Shown here: one piece after another, positions 1 through 8,677 of the stretch
Layout of the letters: each line of letters begins with the position of its first letter
How positions within the stretch are numbered: position 1 is the stretch's first letter
Origin: an uncultured Bacillota bacterium
Lineage (GTDB): Bacteria > Bacillota > Clostridia > Christensenellales > Borkfalkiaceae
Assembly: GCA_949287105.1 (NCBI GenBank)
Contig: CASEFE010000136.1
Coordinates: 1-38,285, forward strand
Direction of reading: 5' to 3'
Length of the DNA stretch: 38,285 bases
Program-made: the position numbers and the translations under genes
Notes under the pieces: generated by a model
The model's input: only the letters and a program-made list of their open reading frames with translations
Told to the model about the DNA's origin: nothing
The model's database searches: none

Positions 1-86
1 TCGCAACTCTATTTTACCACAGATTTGTATGAACTCTTTTTTTCTTTAGGTGTTGCACTTAATAGTATAATTCACCAAATCATAAA

Positions 87-110
87 AAAGCTCCGCAAAA
101 TTTGCGGAGC
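87..110 (-). terminator. Rho-independent terminator of the beta-helix gene
   Basis: A perfect GCTCCGC/GCGGAGC stem flanked by A and T runs lies just downstream of the minus-strand beta-helix gene that ends at 143. Read on the minus strand, the stem is followed directly by a run of six T. This is a canonical intrinsic terminator and ends that transcript. The remaining bases 1-80 show nothing I can call. Confidence 0.85.
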
Positions 111-142
111 TTTACGAAATAACTTCTTTTCACTTTATTCGT

Positions 143-1300
143 TCATTCGTTGCAAAGGCCGTCAATATGCGCCTCCTCCACATCGCCTTCTTGCACGAAT
201 AACGCAATGGAATGTCCGAGCAGGCTCTTTTGATGCAAATCGGTCAACCACAACCGCTTTACCCGTGCCCCTTTGTCGATTTTCAGCATCGGCGTGGGAT
301 AGGCGCTCTCTTCCCGCACGACGCGGCTGATCCGTAAATCTTCTACGTCCAACCCCTTTTCTACCCATAAAAACGGAAAATTTCCGCCGCCGACATCCGC
401 CGTCCCTACACTGGCACTTGCCGCAATGTCTTCCAACGTGATATTTTTCATGACTCCGCGCGCCGCCTCGTCTTCGTTATAGTATTTGGTCAGCGACACG
501 CAATAGGTATAAAAACTGCCGTATATATTCCGGATATGAATGTTTTTCACTGGGATTCCGTGCGACAACAGCCGTACCGCACTGTGACTGTGGTGTGCAA
601 AGATTCCGTCCACTACTATGTTCTCGATCGGACCATACAAACCGTCGTCTGACGTGATCGCGACCAGATCGTCATGACACGCCCCTTTCAGATTTTGCAA
701 TACACCGTCTTTACAATTCCCCTCCACATGGATCCCGTCCATATTCCATAGCCGCGGGCTGCCTTCCGTATAATCAAAAGTAATATCACGAAAAGTAAAT
801 CTTTCCGCGTATGCAATCTGAACGGCGTAAATGACCGGATTTAAAAAGGTGATACCCTTGACGCTGAAATTGCGTACCCTGCAAAAACGCATACAAATAC
901 CCGTATATGTATCCGCAAATACCCCCGAACTTTCCGCCTTCCATCCGATTTTTTTGATTTTATCGTAAAAGGTTTCGCCGTTTGCATTTGGAAAATGATA
1001 AGGATTCGGCGATTGTTTGGCATGATTCATGTCCCATATTCCGCCCTCGACGGATATATTTTCTTTCCATACCGAAAAATCGTCGTCCTCCAACATGCAA
1101 CAATCCGCCCCGTCCGCAAGCCGTATCCGCGTAAACGGGCTTAGCCGCAAAGACTGGCCGCCGTGAATTTTCAGCGTTTTGCCGATCGTGTAATTCTTAA
1201 CGGGCGGCGGCAATACCACTTCGCTTATTCCGCTGTCCAGCATCTCCTGAATCGCGGGGTAATCGTCCCGTATCCCGTCTCCGAATAATCTGTTTTGCAT
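143..1300 (-). CDS. right-handed beta-helix (GH28/pectate-lyase-3-like) protein
   Basis: This 385-residue protein has no signal peptide and is probably cytoplasmic. Residues 8-20 (GDGIRDDYPAIQ) match the GDGxxDDxxAIQ opening motif of the Pectate_lyase_3/GH28 beta-helix fold. Central repeats such as NMDGIHVEG, then HDDLVAITSDD, carry the NxDG and DD positions that supply catalytic aspartates in GH28 polygalacturonases. The usual GH28 GHG and RxK signatures are not obvious, so the substrate is uncertain; it could be a lyase, epimerase or another exo-acting glycosidase. The ATG start has an AGGAGGGG ribosome site 5-6 bases upstream. A sigma-A promoter and a terminator flank the gene, so it is a single-gene unit. 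Confidence 0.75.
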   Translation of the reverse strand: MQNRLFGDGIRDDYPAIQEMLDSGISEVVLPPPVKNYTIGKTLKIHGGQSLRLSPFTRIRLADGADCCMLEDDDFSVWKENISVEGGIWDMNHAKQSPNPYHFPNANGETFYDKIKKIGWKAESSGVFADTYTGICMRFCRVRNFSVKGITFLNPVIYAVQIAYAERFTFRDITFDYTEGSPRLWNMDGIHVEGNCKDGVLQNLKGACHDDLVAITSDDGLYGPIENIVVDGIFAHHSHSAVRLLSHGIPVKNIHIRNIYGSFYTYCVSLTKYYNEDEAARGVMKNITLEDIAASASVGTADVGGGNFPFLWVEKGLDVEDLRISRVVREESAYPTPMLKIDKGARVKRLWLTDLHQKSLLGHSIALFVQEGDVEEAHIDGLCNE

Positions 1301-1329
1301 CTTTTTCCCCTCCTCATCCTATTGCAATC

Positions 1330-1358
1330 AGTATACCCGAAAAACAGTTGCTTTTCAA
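1330..1358 (-). promoter_or_regulatory. sigma-A promoter of the beta-helix gene
   Basis: On the minus strand, TTGAAA (1353-1358) and TATACT (1330-1335) are separated by exactly 17 bases. The predicted start of transcription is about 20 bases before the AGGAGGGG site of the gene that starts at 1300. Confidence 0.75.
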
Positions 1359-1414
1359 GATTTTTTTTCAAAATATTCTTTTAATCTTTCCTTATTAGCG
1401 AACAAGCGAACTTT

Positions 1415-2326
1415 CTATTTGATAGTTTCGATTTCAATTTCCAGACGGAAATTCACCGATTTTTTCGGTGCAAGAATTTTATATGCAAATCCTTCGTCCA
1501 GTTGCGTCGTGCAAGGTTCCAGCCCCAAAGCATAATCTCCGCATGCCATACTCTTCCATTGCACAAAATCGGTAAGCGTTTCGTTTGACCACCGAAGAAT
1601 AAATTTTTTACCCAGACGCCTGTTTGTAAGGCTCACTTCCGGTTTTCCGCCGCGCATAAAATAACACATCTCTTCGCGATTGGCTTGCGGCTCTTCCATC
1701 ACAGAGCGCATTGCCGCGTGCTTTTTCGCCCACTCGTTGCGCGGAATTACTTCCTCGGCAAAATCTTGAAGTTCACAGCCGTCGTCGAGCATCGGATACC
1801 CGACATTCACGTGATATAAAAGGCAATATTCTTCATCCCGCCAGCCGCGGTTTTCCAAAGTATCTGAAATTTCAATGCGCGAAGAACCGATTTTCGTAGT
1901 TACCTTGCGATGCAAAACCAAATTTTTCCCAAATAACGCCGAATCTTCCGTTTCCGCTTCCACTTCGATTCCGTCTTCTTCGCACTTTGCCTGCACTACG
2001 CGCGCAGGAATATTGTGCAAGGTGCCGTGCATCGCGTATCCTTCCCTGTTTCCTGCACTGTCTAACCCGCACGTATACAGCATTCCGCCTTCAAAACGGT
2101 TCAAAAACGCAATTTCCCGCGCCGTGAATCCGTTTTTCGATACAAAAGAAATATTCTGCCCTTCATGGTATACCTGCATGACGTCCAACGCCTTGCTTTC
2201 ATTCAACAAAAACCGAAGTTTCCCGTTATCACAGTCGACCACGCGCAATCCGCGTTCTTTTCCTTCCGTCATTTCATAGCGGCGCACACTCGCCACCTGC
2301 CAAAAATTGGATATTCTGCCGTCCAT
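1415..2326 (-). CDS. DUF4432 aldose 1-epimerase-like protein
   Basis: This 303-residue cytoplasmic protein resembles the DUF4432 branch of the galactose-mutarotase superfamily. Visible family features are a central CGLDSAGN segment, MHGTLHNIPA with a conserved His, EISDTLEN, and YCLLYHVNVGYP with a second His. Members are thought to interconvert sugar anomers or act on sugar derivatives, so it may feed the isomerase encoded upstream. It is the last gene of the kinase-isomerase-aldolase operon, 108 bases after the aldolase stop. The ATG has no adjacent ribosome site. AAGGAG lies 31 bases upstream, separated by a small hairpin (see separate entry), which makes the start slightly uncertain. Confidence 0.75.
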   Translation of the reverse strand: MDGRISNFWQVASVRRYEMTEGKERGLRVVDCDNGKLRFLLNESKALDVMQVYHEGQNISFVSKNGFTAREIAFLNRFEGGMLYTCGLDSAGNREGYAMHGTLHNIPARVVQAKCEEDGIEVEAETEDSALFGKNLVLHRKVTTKIGSSRIEISDTLENRGWRDEEYCLLYHVNVGYPMLDDGCELQDFAEEVIPRNEWAKKHAAMRSVMEEPQANREEMCYFMRGGKPEVSLTNRRLGKKFILRWSNETLTDFVQWKSMACGDYALGLEPCTTQLDEGFAYKILAPKKSVNFRLEIEIETIK

Positions 2327-2336
2327 TTCTTTCTCT

Positions 2337-2363
2337 GCCGCAATACTTTATGCGGCTCTCCTT
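2337..2363 (-). promoter_or_regulatory. ribosome site separated from its start by a hairpin
   Basis: On the minus strand AAGGAG (2358-2363) is followed by a GCCGCA/TGCGGC stem (2337-2356) with an 8-base loop, and then the ATG at 2326. The linear spacing is 31 bases. Looping out the hairpin leaves about 11, close to normal. It could set translation of the DUF4432 gene. Confidence 0.45.
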
Positions 2364-2434
2364 TTTATTCAAAAATTTTTACAGCTTTCGGATACAAAGA
2401 ATCTTTTTCTATGATTTTTCAAATCCCATTTCCG

Positions 2435-3271
2435 TCAAAAGCCGGAAAACACGCGAAGCGTCTTTTCCGCATTTTCTTCCATGGCACGCTGCGCTTGCAG
2501 CGCCATATCATGAAAGAAACCGGAAGGCTGCTTTTCTCCGTATGCCCTGGCCGCCGCATACCCTGCATATGCCATATATGTGTAATAATTGATTTTGTCG
2601 ATACCGCGACGGATCACTTCACGATACTCTTCGGCGGATATGCCGCTTCCGCCGTGCATGACGAGCGGAATACCCGTCTTTTGGCGGACTTTTGTGATGA
2701 CGTCCATATTCAAAACGGGTTTTACTTTGTAAATCCCATGCGCCGTGCCGAACGCGATCGCAAGCGCATCGACTTTTGTCTCTTCGATAAATGCGGGAAC
2801 AAGTTCGGGATCGGTATAGAGGTCCTCCCCTTGTGAACCGCTTCCCCCCTCCCGATTGGGAAGACGTCCCAGTTCCGCCTCAACATCGACACCGTGCGCG
2901 TGCGCATATCTGACCACTTCGCGCGTGCCTTCCACATTCTCGTTATACGATTTCGCCGAATGATCGATCATCACCGACGTAAACCCCAGCCCGATCGCCT
3001 TTTTGCAATATTCACTGTCTTCACCGTGGTCAAGATGCACGCATACTTTCACTTTGCTCCGTTTTGCAAGCTCCACCATCACCGGCCCGATCTTTTCAAT
3101 GGGCGCTACTTCCTCATGCAACTGCGCATGCGCCACGATCACAGGCACTTGCAGGCGTTCCGCCGCTTCCAAAACCGCCAAAAGGCATTCGAGATTGGGC
3201 GTATTGAAGGATCCGACCGCAATCTTTTTTTCCCGTGCCTGCGCGATCACTTCGCTTAATGTCGCAATCAT
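2435..3271 (-). CDS. class II (zinc) ketose-bisphosphate aldolase family protein
   Basis: This 278-residue cytoplasmic enzyme belongs to the class II fructose/tagatose-bisphosphate aldolase family (FbaA/GatY/KbaY type). Visible motifs are HLDHGED, containing the catalytic Asp and a zinc-binding His; VEAELGRL with the zinc-site Glu; FGTAHG with a zinc His; and MHGGSG with the third His and phosphate loop. The length matches the GatY/KbaY group. It overlaps the isomerase gene by four bases (ATGA), indicating translational coupling. In this operon it probably cleaves the phosphorylated ketose made by the isomerase and kinase into dihydroxyacetone phosphate and an aldehyde. With only one kinase nearby, the substrate may be a ketose monophosphate. 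Confidence 0.88.
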   Translation of the reverse strand: MIATLSEVIAQAREKKIAVGSFNTPNLECLLAVLEAAERLQVPVIVAHAQLHEEVAPIEKIGPVMVELAKRSKVKVCVHLDHGEDSEYCKKAIGLGFTSVMIDHSAKSYNENVEGTREVVRYAHAHGVDVEAELGRLPNREGGSGSQGEDLYTDPELVPAFIEETKVDALAIAFGTAHGIYKVKPVLNMDVITKVRQKTGIPLVMHGGSGISAEEYREVIRRGIDKINYYTYMAYAGYAAARAYGEKQPSGFFHDMALQAQRAMEENAEKTLRVFSGF

Positions 3272-4674
3272 TTATCATCCCTCCCGTCAATATCCACCAT
3301 TTCATAACCTAAATATGTGGAAAACGCTTCCGTCAGAACCTTTTTCATGTGCCCCACGCCGACTGTAGTATGATGCTTGAATCCGCCCTTCGCAAGCCGA
3401 AGAAGTTTATCCTGCAAATTCGGAATCTGCGCCACGCCGCCACATCCGAAATATCCGTCTTCGATCGGATCTTCGGTGAATTTTGCTTCGCTTACATAAA
3501 CTTTCAGCGCACCGTTTTCCGTAAAACAATTGGAAAACGTCATGTCAAATGCCGCAATTCGCCCTTCATTGCTCCCCCAGCCCGAACCGGGATCCCCCTT
3601 TGCAAACATTTTATGTTCCGTGACCGTACCTTTCCCCGCCATCAGAGATTGCGCCACCGGCCCGCAATGGAATAGAATAACTTTATTTTCATCATCCCCG
3701 TAATTGTTGTTCCAATCCAGGCATGTCGTCGGCTTTTCGCTCGCAAGAGCCATCGCCCGCATCGTAATCGCCGAACACAGATCAATTTCACACGACGCCA
3801 CGATACCGCGGTCGTTCAGTTCCGACAGCAGAACACACGGACAGACCCGCAGGATCGTTTCCATTTCGTTCCAGCAACGAAGCGCGATCGCATCCAGTTT
3901 GTATTCCGCAATGTACTCGTCCAAAACGACGGAAATCTTTGCAAGCGTAAACTTGTTCTTTTGCGGAACTTTGCTAAAATCGGTATACTTTTCCAAATGT
4001 TGCAGCCTTTCCTTCACCTTACGATCGTCGTCCTGCTTTTGTCCAACCTTGAAAATGAGTTCGGAAAGATCAAAACTTTCCACGTTGATGCCGTATCTTT
4101 GCAGCGCAACTTCATCAAACCGTACCGTTTTGAACGCCGTCGTCCGCGCGCCGATGCAGCCGAGATTAAACCGCTTCATGCCTTTTACGACGCGGCATAT
4201 CGCCGCAAAATCATCAAGATTTTCACGAAATTTTTCACTCAACGGGTGCACTACGTGCGGTTTCATGACCGTAAACGGGATCTTATACTGATAAAAAACG
4301 TCTGTCACCGAAAATTTTCCGCAAAACGCGTCCCGCCGATGCGCAAAATCCATTTTTCCGATCTCATCGGGATAAGCCTGCATCAGAATCGGAACCCCCG
4401 CATCCTGTAACGCCGCCACCGCTCCGTTTTCATCGATAAAAATCGGCATACAGAGAATTACACCGTCGTATTCCCCTTCGTGGCTTTTCAGCCAATCATG
4501 ATACAATCTTCCCTCATCCCGCGTTTCCACTGCTCCGTAACGCGTTGCCGCCTCGTCCATCACCAAAACTTCATGTCCGGCATCCCGAACAGCCTTCATC
4601 ATGTCTTCGCGCGCCCCCGCGATCAGCTCGGCAGGCATAAACCCGCGATTTCCGAAAAATAACGCAAATTTCAT
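3268..4674 (-). CDS. L-fucose/L-arabinose isomerase family protein
   Basis: This 468-residue cytoplasmic aldose-ketose isomerase is of the FucI/AraA-like group (COG2407 type). The N-terminal half has the alternating layout of that family. The C-terminal half carries likely metal ligands comparable to FucI Glu/Asp/His: Glu in ASCEIDL, Asp in CLDWNN, and His in HHTTVGVGH. It is shorter than E. coli FucI (about 590 residues) and fits the COG2407 branch, whose members act on varied sugars. The start is one base after the kinase stop, preceded by AAAGGAG, and the end overlaps the aldolase start. The aldose is unknown; L-fucose, L-rhamnose, D-arabinose or another sugar is possible. Confidence 0.85.
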   Translation of the reverse strand: MKFALFFGNRGFMPAELIAGAREDMMKAVRDAGHEVLVMDEAATRYGAVETRDEGRLYHDWLKSHEGEYDGVILCMPIFIDENGAVAALQDAGVPILMQAYPDEIGKMDFAHRRDAFCGKFSVTDVFYQYKIPFTVMKPHVVHPLSEKFRENLDDFAAICRVVKGMKRFNLGCIGARTTAFKTVRFDEVALQRYGINVESFDLSELIFKVGQKQDDDRKVKERLQHLEKYTDFSKVPQKNKFTLAKISVVLDEYIAEYKLDAIALRCWNEMETILRVCPCVLLSELNDRGIVASCEIDLCSAITMRAMALASEKPTTCLDWNNNYGDDENKVILFHCGPVAQSLMAGKGTVTEHKMFAKGDPGSGWGSNEGRIAAFDMTFSNCFTENGALKVYVSEAKFTEDPIEDGYFGCGGVAQIPNLQDKLLRLAKGGFKHHTTVGVGHMKKVLTEAFSTYLGYEMVDIDGRDDK

Positions 4675-4675
4675 C

Positions 4676-6148
4676 TCAATAAAACTCCTTTACCGCCCTG
4701 TATATTTTTTTATATTTCCGATACTGCCCTTCGTACGCGGCATGCCGCGCTGCGTCCGGCAGATACTCGTCTTTGTATTGCACAAAAATTCTGACTGCCT
4801 CATCCAGATTTTTTGCCGCACCCGTCGCCACCGCCTGCAAAACCGCACAGCCGCATAGCCCGCCTTCGCTTGAACGAAGCGTACGTATCGGTATATTTTG
4901 TATATCCGCTTTGATCGTAAGCCATTTTGACGAATTGGATCCGCCCCCCGTTGCTACCGCACTTTTGACGGCAATCCCGTATTTTTTTGCCTTTTCGGCA
5001 TTCAAGCGCATCTCCATGGCCGTTCCTTCCAAAACCGATTTATAAAGATCCGAATCCGTTGATTTTTCCGTCAGATTCAAAATCGCGCCCTTAGCTTGAA
5101 TATTCTGATAAGGCGTTGCCGCTCCCGAAAAATACGGCAACGTCAATATACCGGTCGGGCCTTCTTTCATGCCCTTTTCTATGTATGCAAAAAAGCTGTC
5201 CTCTTTTCCCGCGTAACCGTGCACGATTTCATTTTTGAACCACTTCACCAATTGACCGCACGTATAATTCAACATGTAAGTACAATACATTCCGTCGCGC
5301 ACATACGGTACGCATGGAAATCCCTGCAATCCCATCTGCACATCGGACGTTTTTTCGTCAAACAACGCTGTGATACACTCTACCGTGCCCATTCCGTCCA
5401 CAGCGTCTCCGGCATTGATTGCTCCCGCGCCCAGCGTCGCACAGATCTGATCATGCGATCCAAGCACGACAACACAATCGCCGCAAATTTTAAGCTCCGA
5501 CCTTATCTCCTCTTTCAGCCGACCGACAATGCTTCCCGCGCTTTTCGGTTCCGAAAAAAATTCGACGGGAATGTCATATGCAGACAAAATATCTCGGTCA
5601 AAGCATTTGTTCCAAACCTGAAAGACTCCCGTCCGAGAAGCGAGTCCATAGTCGATCACCCTTTGCCCCGTAAGGATATATCCTAAATAGTCGCAAAGCA
5701 GCATGACTTTATCCGCTTTCGCAAAAATTTGAGGATGATGCTTTTTGATCCAAAGCAATTTGCTGATGGAATACATGCTCTGCGGCAAAACCCCGACACG
5801 CGAAAAAAGATACTCCGCTCCGAATCGTTGCAAGATGTCTTCTGCCTCTTCTTTTCCCCGCGGATCGGTATAAAGCATTGGCTCAAATAATATCGTATCT
5901 GCTTTGTCAAGCAGCACAAACGATTCCCCGATCGTGGAAATACACAGAGACGCAAGTTCCCCTTTTGTTGCCGCAAATGCGATCATCTCTTTTACGCGCG
6001 CACAGATCCCCGCAATATCGACATACTTTTCTCCCCTTCGCTCCACCAGCGTATATTCCTCGCTTCGGTAGGCAAGTATTTCCCCTTTTTGTGAAAAAAC
6101 CTGGCATTTACAGCAAGTCGTTCCCACGTCAATGCTGAGAAAGTTCAT
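4676..6148 (-). CDS. FGGY-family carbohydrate kinase
   Basis: This 490-residue FGGY sugar kinase is xylulokinase/rhamnulokinase-like in length and layout. The N-terminus has the ATP phosphate-1 loop IDVGTT. The middle carries LGSHDQICATLGAG and the GDAVDGMGT segment. The C-terminal domain has ATGGGSNSSKW and SSEGGLCGCAVLQA, typical of the second FGGY signature. It is expected to phosphorylate the ketose produced by the isomerase. It is the first gene of a four-gene operon, preceded by AAGGGGG, and divergent from the PocR-AraC regulator that probably controls it. Confidence 0.9.
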   Translation of the reverse strand: MNFLSIDVGTTCCKCQVFSQKGEILAYRSEEYTLVERRGEKYVDIAGICARVKEMIAFAATKGELASLCISTIGESFVLLDKADTILFEPMLYTDPRGKEEAEDILQRFGAEYLFSRVGVLPQSMYSISKLLWIKKHHPQIFAKADKVMLLCDYLGYILTGQRVIDYGLASRTGVFQVWNKCFDRDILSAYDIPVEFFSEPKSAGSIVGRLKEEIRSELKICGDCVVVLGSHDQICATLGAGAINAGDAVDGMGTVECITALFDEKTSDVQMGLQGFPCVPYVRDGMYCTYMLNYTCGQLVKWFKNEIVHGYAGKEDSFFAYIEKGMKEGPTGILTLPYFSGAATPYQNIQAKGAILNLTEKSTDSDLYKSVLEGTAMEMRLNAEKAKKYGIAVKSAVATGGGSNSSKWLTIKADIQNIPIRTLRSSEGGLCGCAVLQAVATGAAKNLDEAVRIFVQYKDEYLPDAARHAAYEGQYRKYKKIYRAVKEFY

Positions 6149-6178
6149 GCCGATTCCCCCTTTCCGTGTTTTTTTATC

Positions 6179-6215
6179 ATTGTACTTGCTTTTTGTTCTG
6201 TTTTATAGTATCATA
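6179..6215. promoter_or_regulatory. divergent promoter region of kinase operon and AraC regulator
   Basis: On the minus strand TACAAT (6179-6184) is a good -10, but no recognisable -35 lies 17 bases upstream. This fits activator dependence. On the plus strand TTGTAC (6180-6185) with TATAGT (6204-6209), or TTGCTT with TATCAT, could serve the regulator gene. The two promoters overlap. Assignment is by eye. Confidence 0.45.
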
Positions 6216-6253
6216 TGTTTTAGAATATGGTAAATTCGTATCGGAAAATCAGT

Positions 6254-7087
6254 ATGTACACTTATGATTTACAGAAATTACAAGAACTTTTATATGACTT
6301 TTACAACCTTACCGGCATCAAAACCAGCCTGCACGACTCCGCCGAACATGAATTATGTTTTTATCCCGAAAAATATTCGCCTTTTTGCAAAACCTTGCGC
6401 GAAAACGACGAACTGAACGAACGGTGCCGCGCCTGCGACCGCCATGCCTTTATAACCTGCCGCCAGACCAAACGACGCTTTGCCTATACTTGCCATGCAG
6501 GCCTTACCGAATGCTTTTCGCCGATCATCTACAATGATGAGATCATCGGATATCTTGTTATCGGGCAGTTCCGCACTACATCCAGCCAGCCCTTTTCTGC
6601 CCTCAAAGATCGCTTTCCTCCTTCCATGCGCGACGCCCTCTCAAAAAAATACGACGCTTTGCCCGTTCTTGCCGCCGATAAAATCAATTCTGCCATTCAT
6701 ATCCTCGACGCCTGCACCGGTTATGAATATCTTAAAAAGCTTGTCCGCTCCGCCGAAAAAAAAATAGACAGTGCGCTTAAATCTTTTATTGATGAAAATC
6801 TGCAAAACGATCTTTCCGTTTCGGCATTATGTTCAAACTTTCACCTTTCACGATCGGAAATTTATTCGCTGTTCCATGAATATTTTCAAAGCACCGTTGC
6901 CGACTTTGTAAAGACCCGCCGCCTTTGCAAAGCCTGCGATCTCCTTTCCGACACAGACCTGCCGATCGCAAAAATTGCTTGCCGCTGCGGCCTGCCCGAT
7001 TATAACTATTTTTCTAAACAATTCCGCCGCACGTTCGGCATCTCTCCCACCGCTTTCCGCAAGAAAGAACAATCGACCTTGCATTGA
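6254..7087 (+). CDS. AraC-family regulator with N-terminal PocR sensory domain
   Basis: The 277-residue protein begins MYTYDLQKLQELLYDFY, typical of PocR-domain regulators. It has their cysteine pattern (CRACD, ITC, CHAGLTEC) followed by ligand-domain motifs IGYLVIGQF at about residues 95-103. Residues 175-275 form two AraC helix-turn-helix motifs: NDLSVSALCSNFHLSRSEIY, then IAKIACRCGLPDYNYFSKQFRRTFGISPTAFR. It probably activates the divergent kinase-isomerase-aldolase operon on sensing a sugar or metabolite. An ATG at 6227 is in frame but has no ribosome site and lies almost on the predicted transcription start. I therefore chose 6254, which has a weak GGAAA. Confidence 0.88.
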   Translation: MYTYDLQKLQELLYDFYNLTGIKTSLHDSAEHELCFYPEKYSPFCKTLRENDELNERCRACDRHAFITCRQTKRRFAYTCHAGLTECFSPIIYNDEIIGYLVIGQFRTTSSQPFSALKDRFPPSMRDALSKKYDALPVLAADKINSAIHILDACTGYEYLKKLVRSAEKKIDSALKSFIDENLQNDLSVSALCSNFHLSRSEIYSLFHEYFQSTVADFVKTRRLCKACDLLSDTDLPIAKIACRCGLPDYNYFSKQFRRTFGISPTAFRKKEQSTLH

Positions 7088-7129
7088 TCTCTTCCTTCCG
7101 ATCTCAATGAAAAACGCCTGTCTTTATAA

Positions 7130-7175
7130 AAGAAGGAGCGTCTGCCTTGAAAATCCAAGGCAGACGCTCCTTCTT
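7130..7175. terminator. bidirectional terminator between AraC regulator and aldehyde dehydrogenase
   Basis: A perfect 19-bp inverted repeat (7130-7148 with 7157-7175, 8-base loop) is followed on the plus strand by a T-rich tract. It sits between the convergent ends of the regulator (7087) and the aldehyde dehydrogenase (7205), so it can end both transcripts. Confidence 0.92.
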
Positions 7176-7204
7176 ATTCTTTTTATTATTTCATTTAAAA
7201 TCTT

Positions 7205-8566
7205 TTAACCGAGATATCGCTTGATCGCTCGCTTTTTGCGGTCTGTAAAAGGCCTGTAACGCAAAGAAAATTCCATTTTTCCTTTTTTCTGAATGCTCTT
7301 GATATGTGAAAAAGTGAAAAATCCACGCTCGCCGTGATAAGCGCCCATACCGCTTTGCCCGACTCCGCCAAAACCCATATACGGCGTCGCAAGGTGCATG
7401 ATTGTATCATTCACACATCCGCCGCCGAAAGAGATTTCCGTAAGAATTCGCCTTTCGTTCCGCTTTCCGAAATAATAAAGGGCCAGCGGGGTAGGATTCT
7501 GCGCAATGATCTCTTTTGCGCCTTCCAATGTCGTAAACGTAAGAAGCGGCAAAATCGGCCCGAATATCTCTTCCTGCATCGAAGGATCGTTCAACGCGGC
7601 TTGATCCAGAATCGTCAGCTGAATTTTGAGCGCAGAATCATCCCACGCGCCGCCGAATACAACCTTCTCCGGCGAAATCAGTTTTTTAACCCTTTCATAA
7701 TGCTTTTGGTTGACTATATGCGGATATTCGGGATTTTTCAGTGCATCTTCCCCGCCTTGGCGTACCAGTTCCTCTTCCAACGCTTCCAGAAAAGATGCTT
7801 TGATGCGTTCATGCACGAGAAGATAATCGGGAGCAACACACGTTTGCCCCGCATTCAGAAGTTTTCCGAAGGCAATGCGCTTGGCCGCAAGACGCACATC
7901 CGCATCTTCATCGACAATACAAGGGCTCTTGCCTCCTAATTCCAATACGGCAGGCGTCAAAGTCTTCGCCGCCGCCTGCGCCACAACATGCCCGGTTGCG
8001 CCGCCGCCGGTAAAAAATATAAAATCATATTTTTGCTGCAATAAGGCTTCGTTCTCCTCCCTTCCGCCCGTGACCACCGCGATATATTCAGGCGGAAACA
8101 GACTGCCGAGAAGATCTTTTAGCAAGACCGACGTCTTAGGAGAATATCCGCTCGGCTTGACGATCGCACAATTTCCCGCGGCAATGCAATCGACCAACGG
8201 GCAAAGCGTAAGCTGAAACGGATAATTCCAAGGGCTCATGATCAGCGCGCATCCATACGGAGATGCTAATGTAAAACACTTCGCCGGAAATTGGGAAAAT
8301 GCCGTTTTTACTTTTTTGGGCGCCGCAAAGCGGTCAAGATTTTTCAACATGAAACGGATCTCTTCCAATACGATGCTCGTTTCGGTCATCAATGCCTCGC
8401 AATCACCTTTCCCAAGATCCGCATAAAGCGCCGCCGCAATGTCCGCTTTGCGCGCGCGGATCGCGTTCTCCAGCGCATGGAGTGCCTTCTTTCTGTAATT
8501 CAGATCCAAAGTTTCACCTTTTGAAAAAAAGGCACGCTGTGCTGCTACTGTTTTTTCTATATCCAT
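7205..8566 (-). CDS. aldehyde dehydrogenase, ALDH3-like
   Basis: This 453-residue NAD(P)-dependent aldehyde dehydrogenase is of the short class-3 type, about 450-460 residues with no N-terminal extension. Visible motifs are SPWNYPF, VKPSGYSPKTS, FFTGGGATG, VLELGGKSP with catalytic Glu209, and LNAGQTCVAPDY with catalytic Cys243. The C-terminal GGVGQSGMGAYHGERGF is also characteristic. The start has GGAG eight bases upstream. It lies 111 bases after the GH35 stop with no terminator seen between them, so it may be the last gene of that operon. It could oxidise an aldehyde from the aldolase step, such as lactaldehyde if a 6-deoxyhexose is the substrate; this is inference. Confidence 0.92.
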   Translation of the reverse strand: MDIEKTVAAQRAFFSKGETLDLNYRKKALHALENAIRARKADIAAALYADLGKGDCEALMTETSIVLEEIRFMLKNLDRFAAPKKVKTAFSQFPAKCFTLASPYGCALIMSPWNYPFQLTLCPLVDCIAAGNCAIVKPSGYSPKTSVLLKDLLGSLFPPEYIAVVTGGREENEALLQQKYDFIFFTGGGATGHVVAQAAAKTLTPAVLELGGKSPCIVDEDADVRLAAKRIAFGKLLNAGQTCVAPDYLLVHERIKASFLEALEEELVRQGGEDALKNPEYPHIVNQKHYERVKKLISPEKVVFGGAWDDSALKIQLTILDQAALNDPSMQEEIFGPILPLLTFTTLEGAKEIIAQNPTPLALYYFGKRNERRILTEISFGGGCVNDTIMHLATPYMGFGGVGQSGMGAYHGERGFFTFSHIKSIQKKGKMEFSLRYRPFTDRKKRAIKRYLG

Positions 8567-8677
8567 TTTTTTCGCTCCGAAAAATCATTCTTCTCACAAT
8601 TATTATTTTCCGAGCCAACCGCTTCTATTCAATATTTTGCGGCAACATCTCTCTTTGTCCGTTGATCCCAAAAAACG

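Noticed and set aside
5096..5686. 196-codon plus-strand frame opposite the kinase
   Set aside because: It is a shadow of the FGGY kinase, which has clear motifs across the whole interval.
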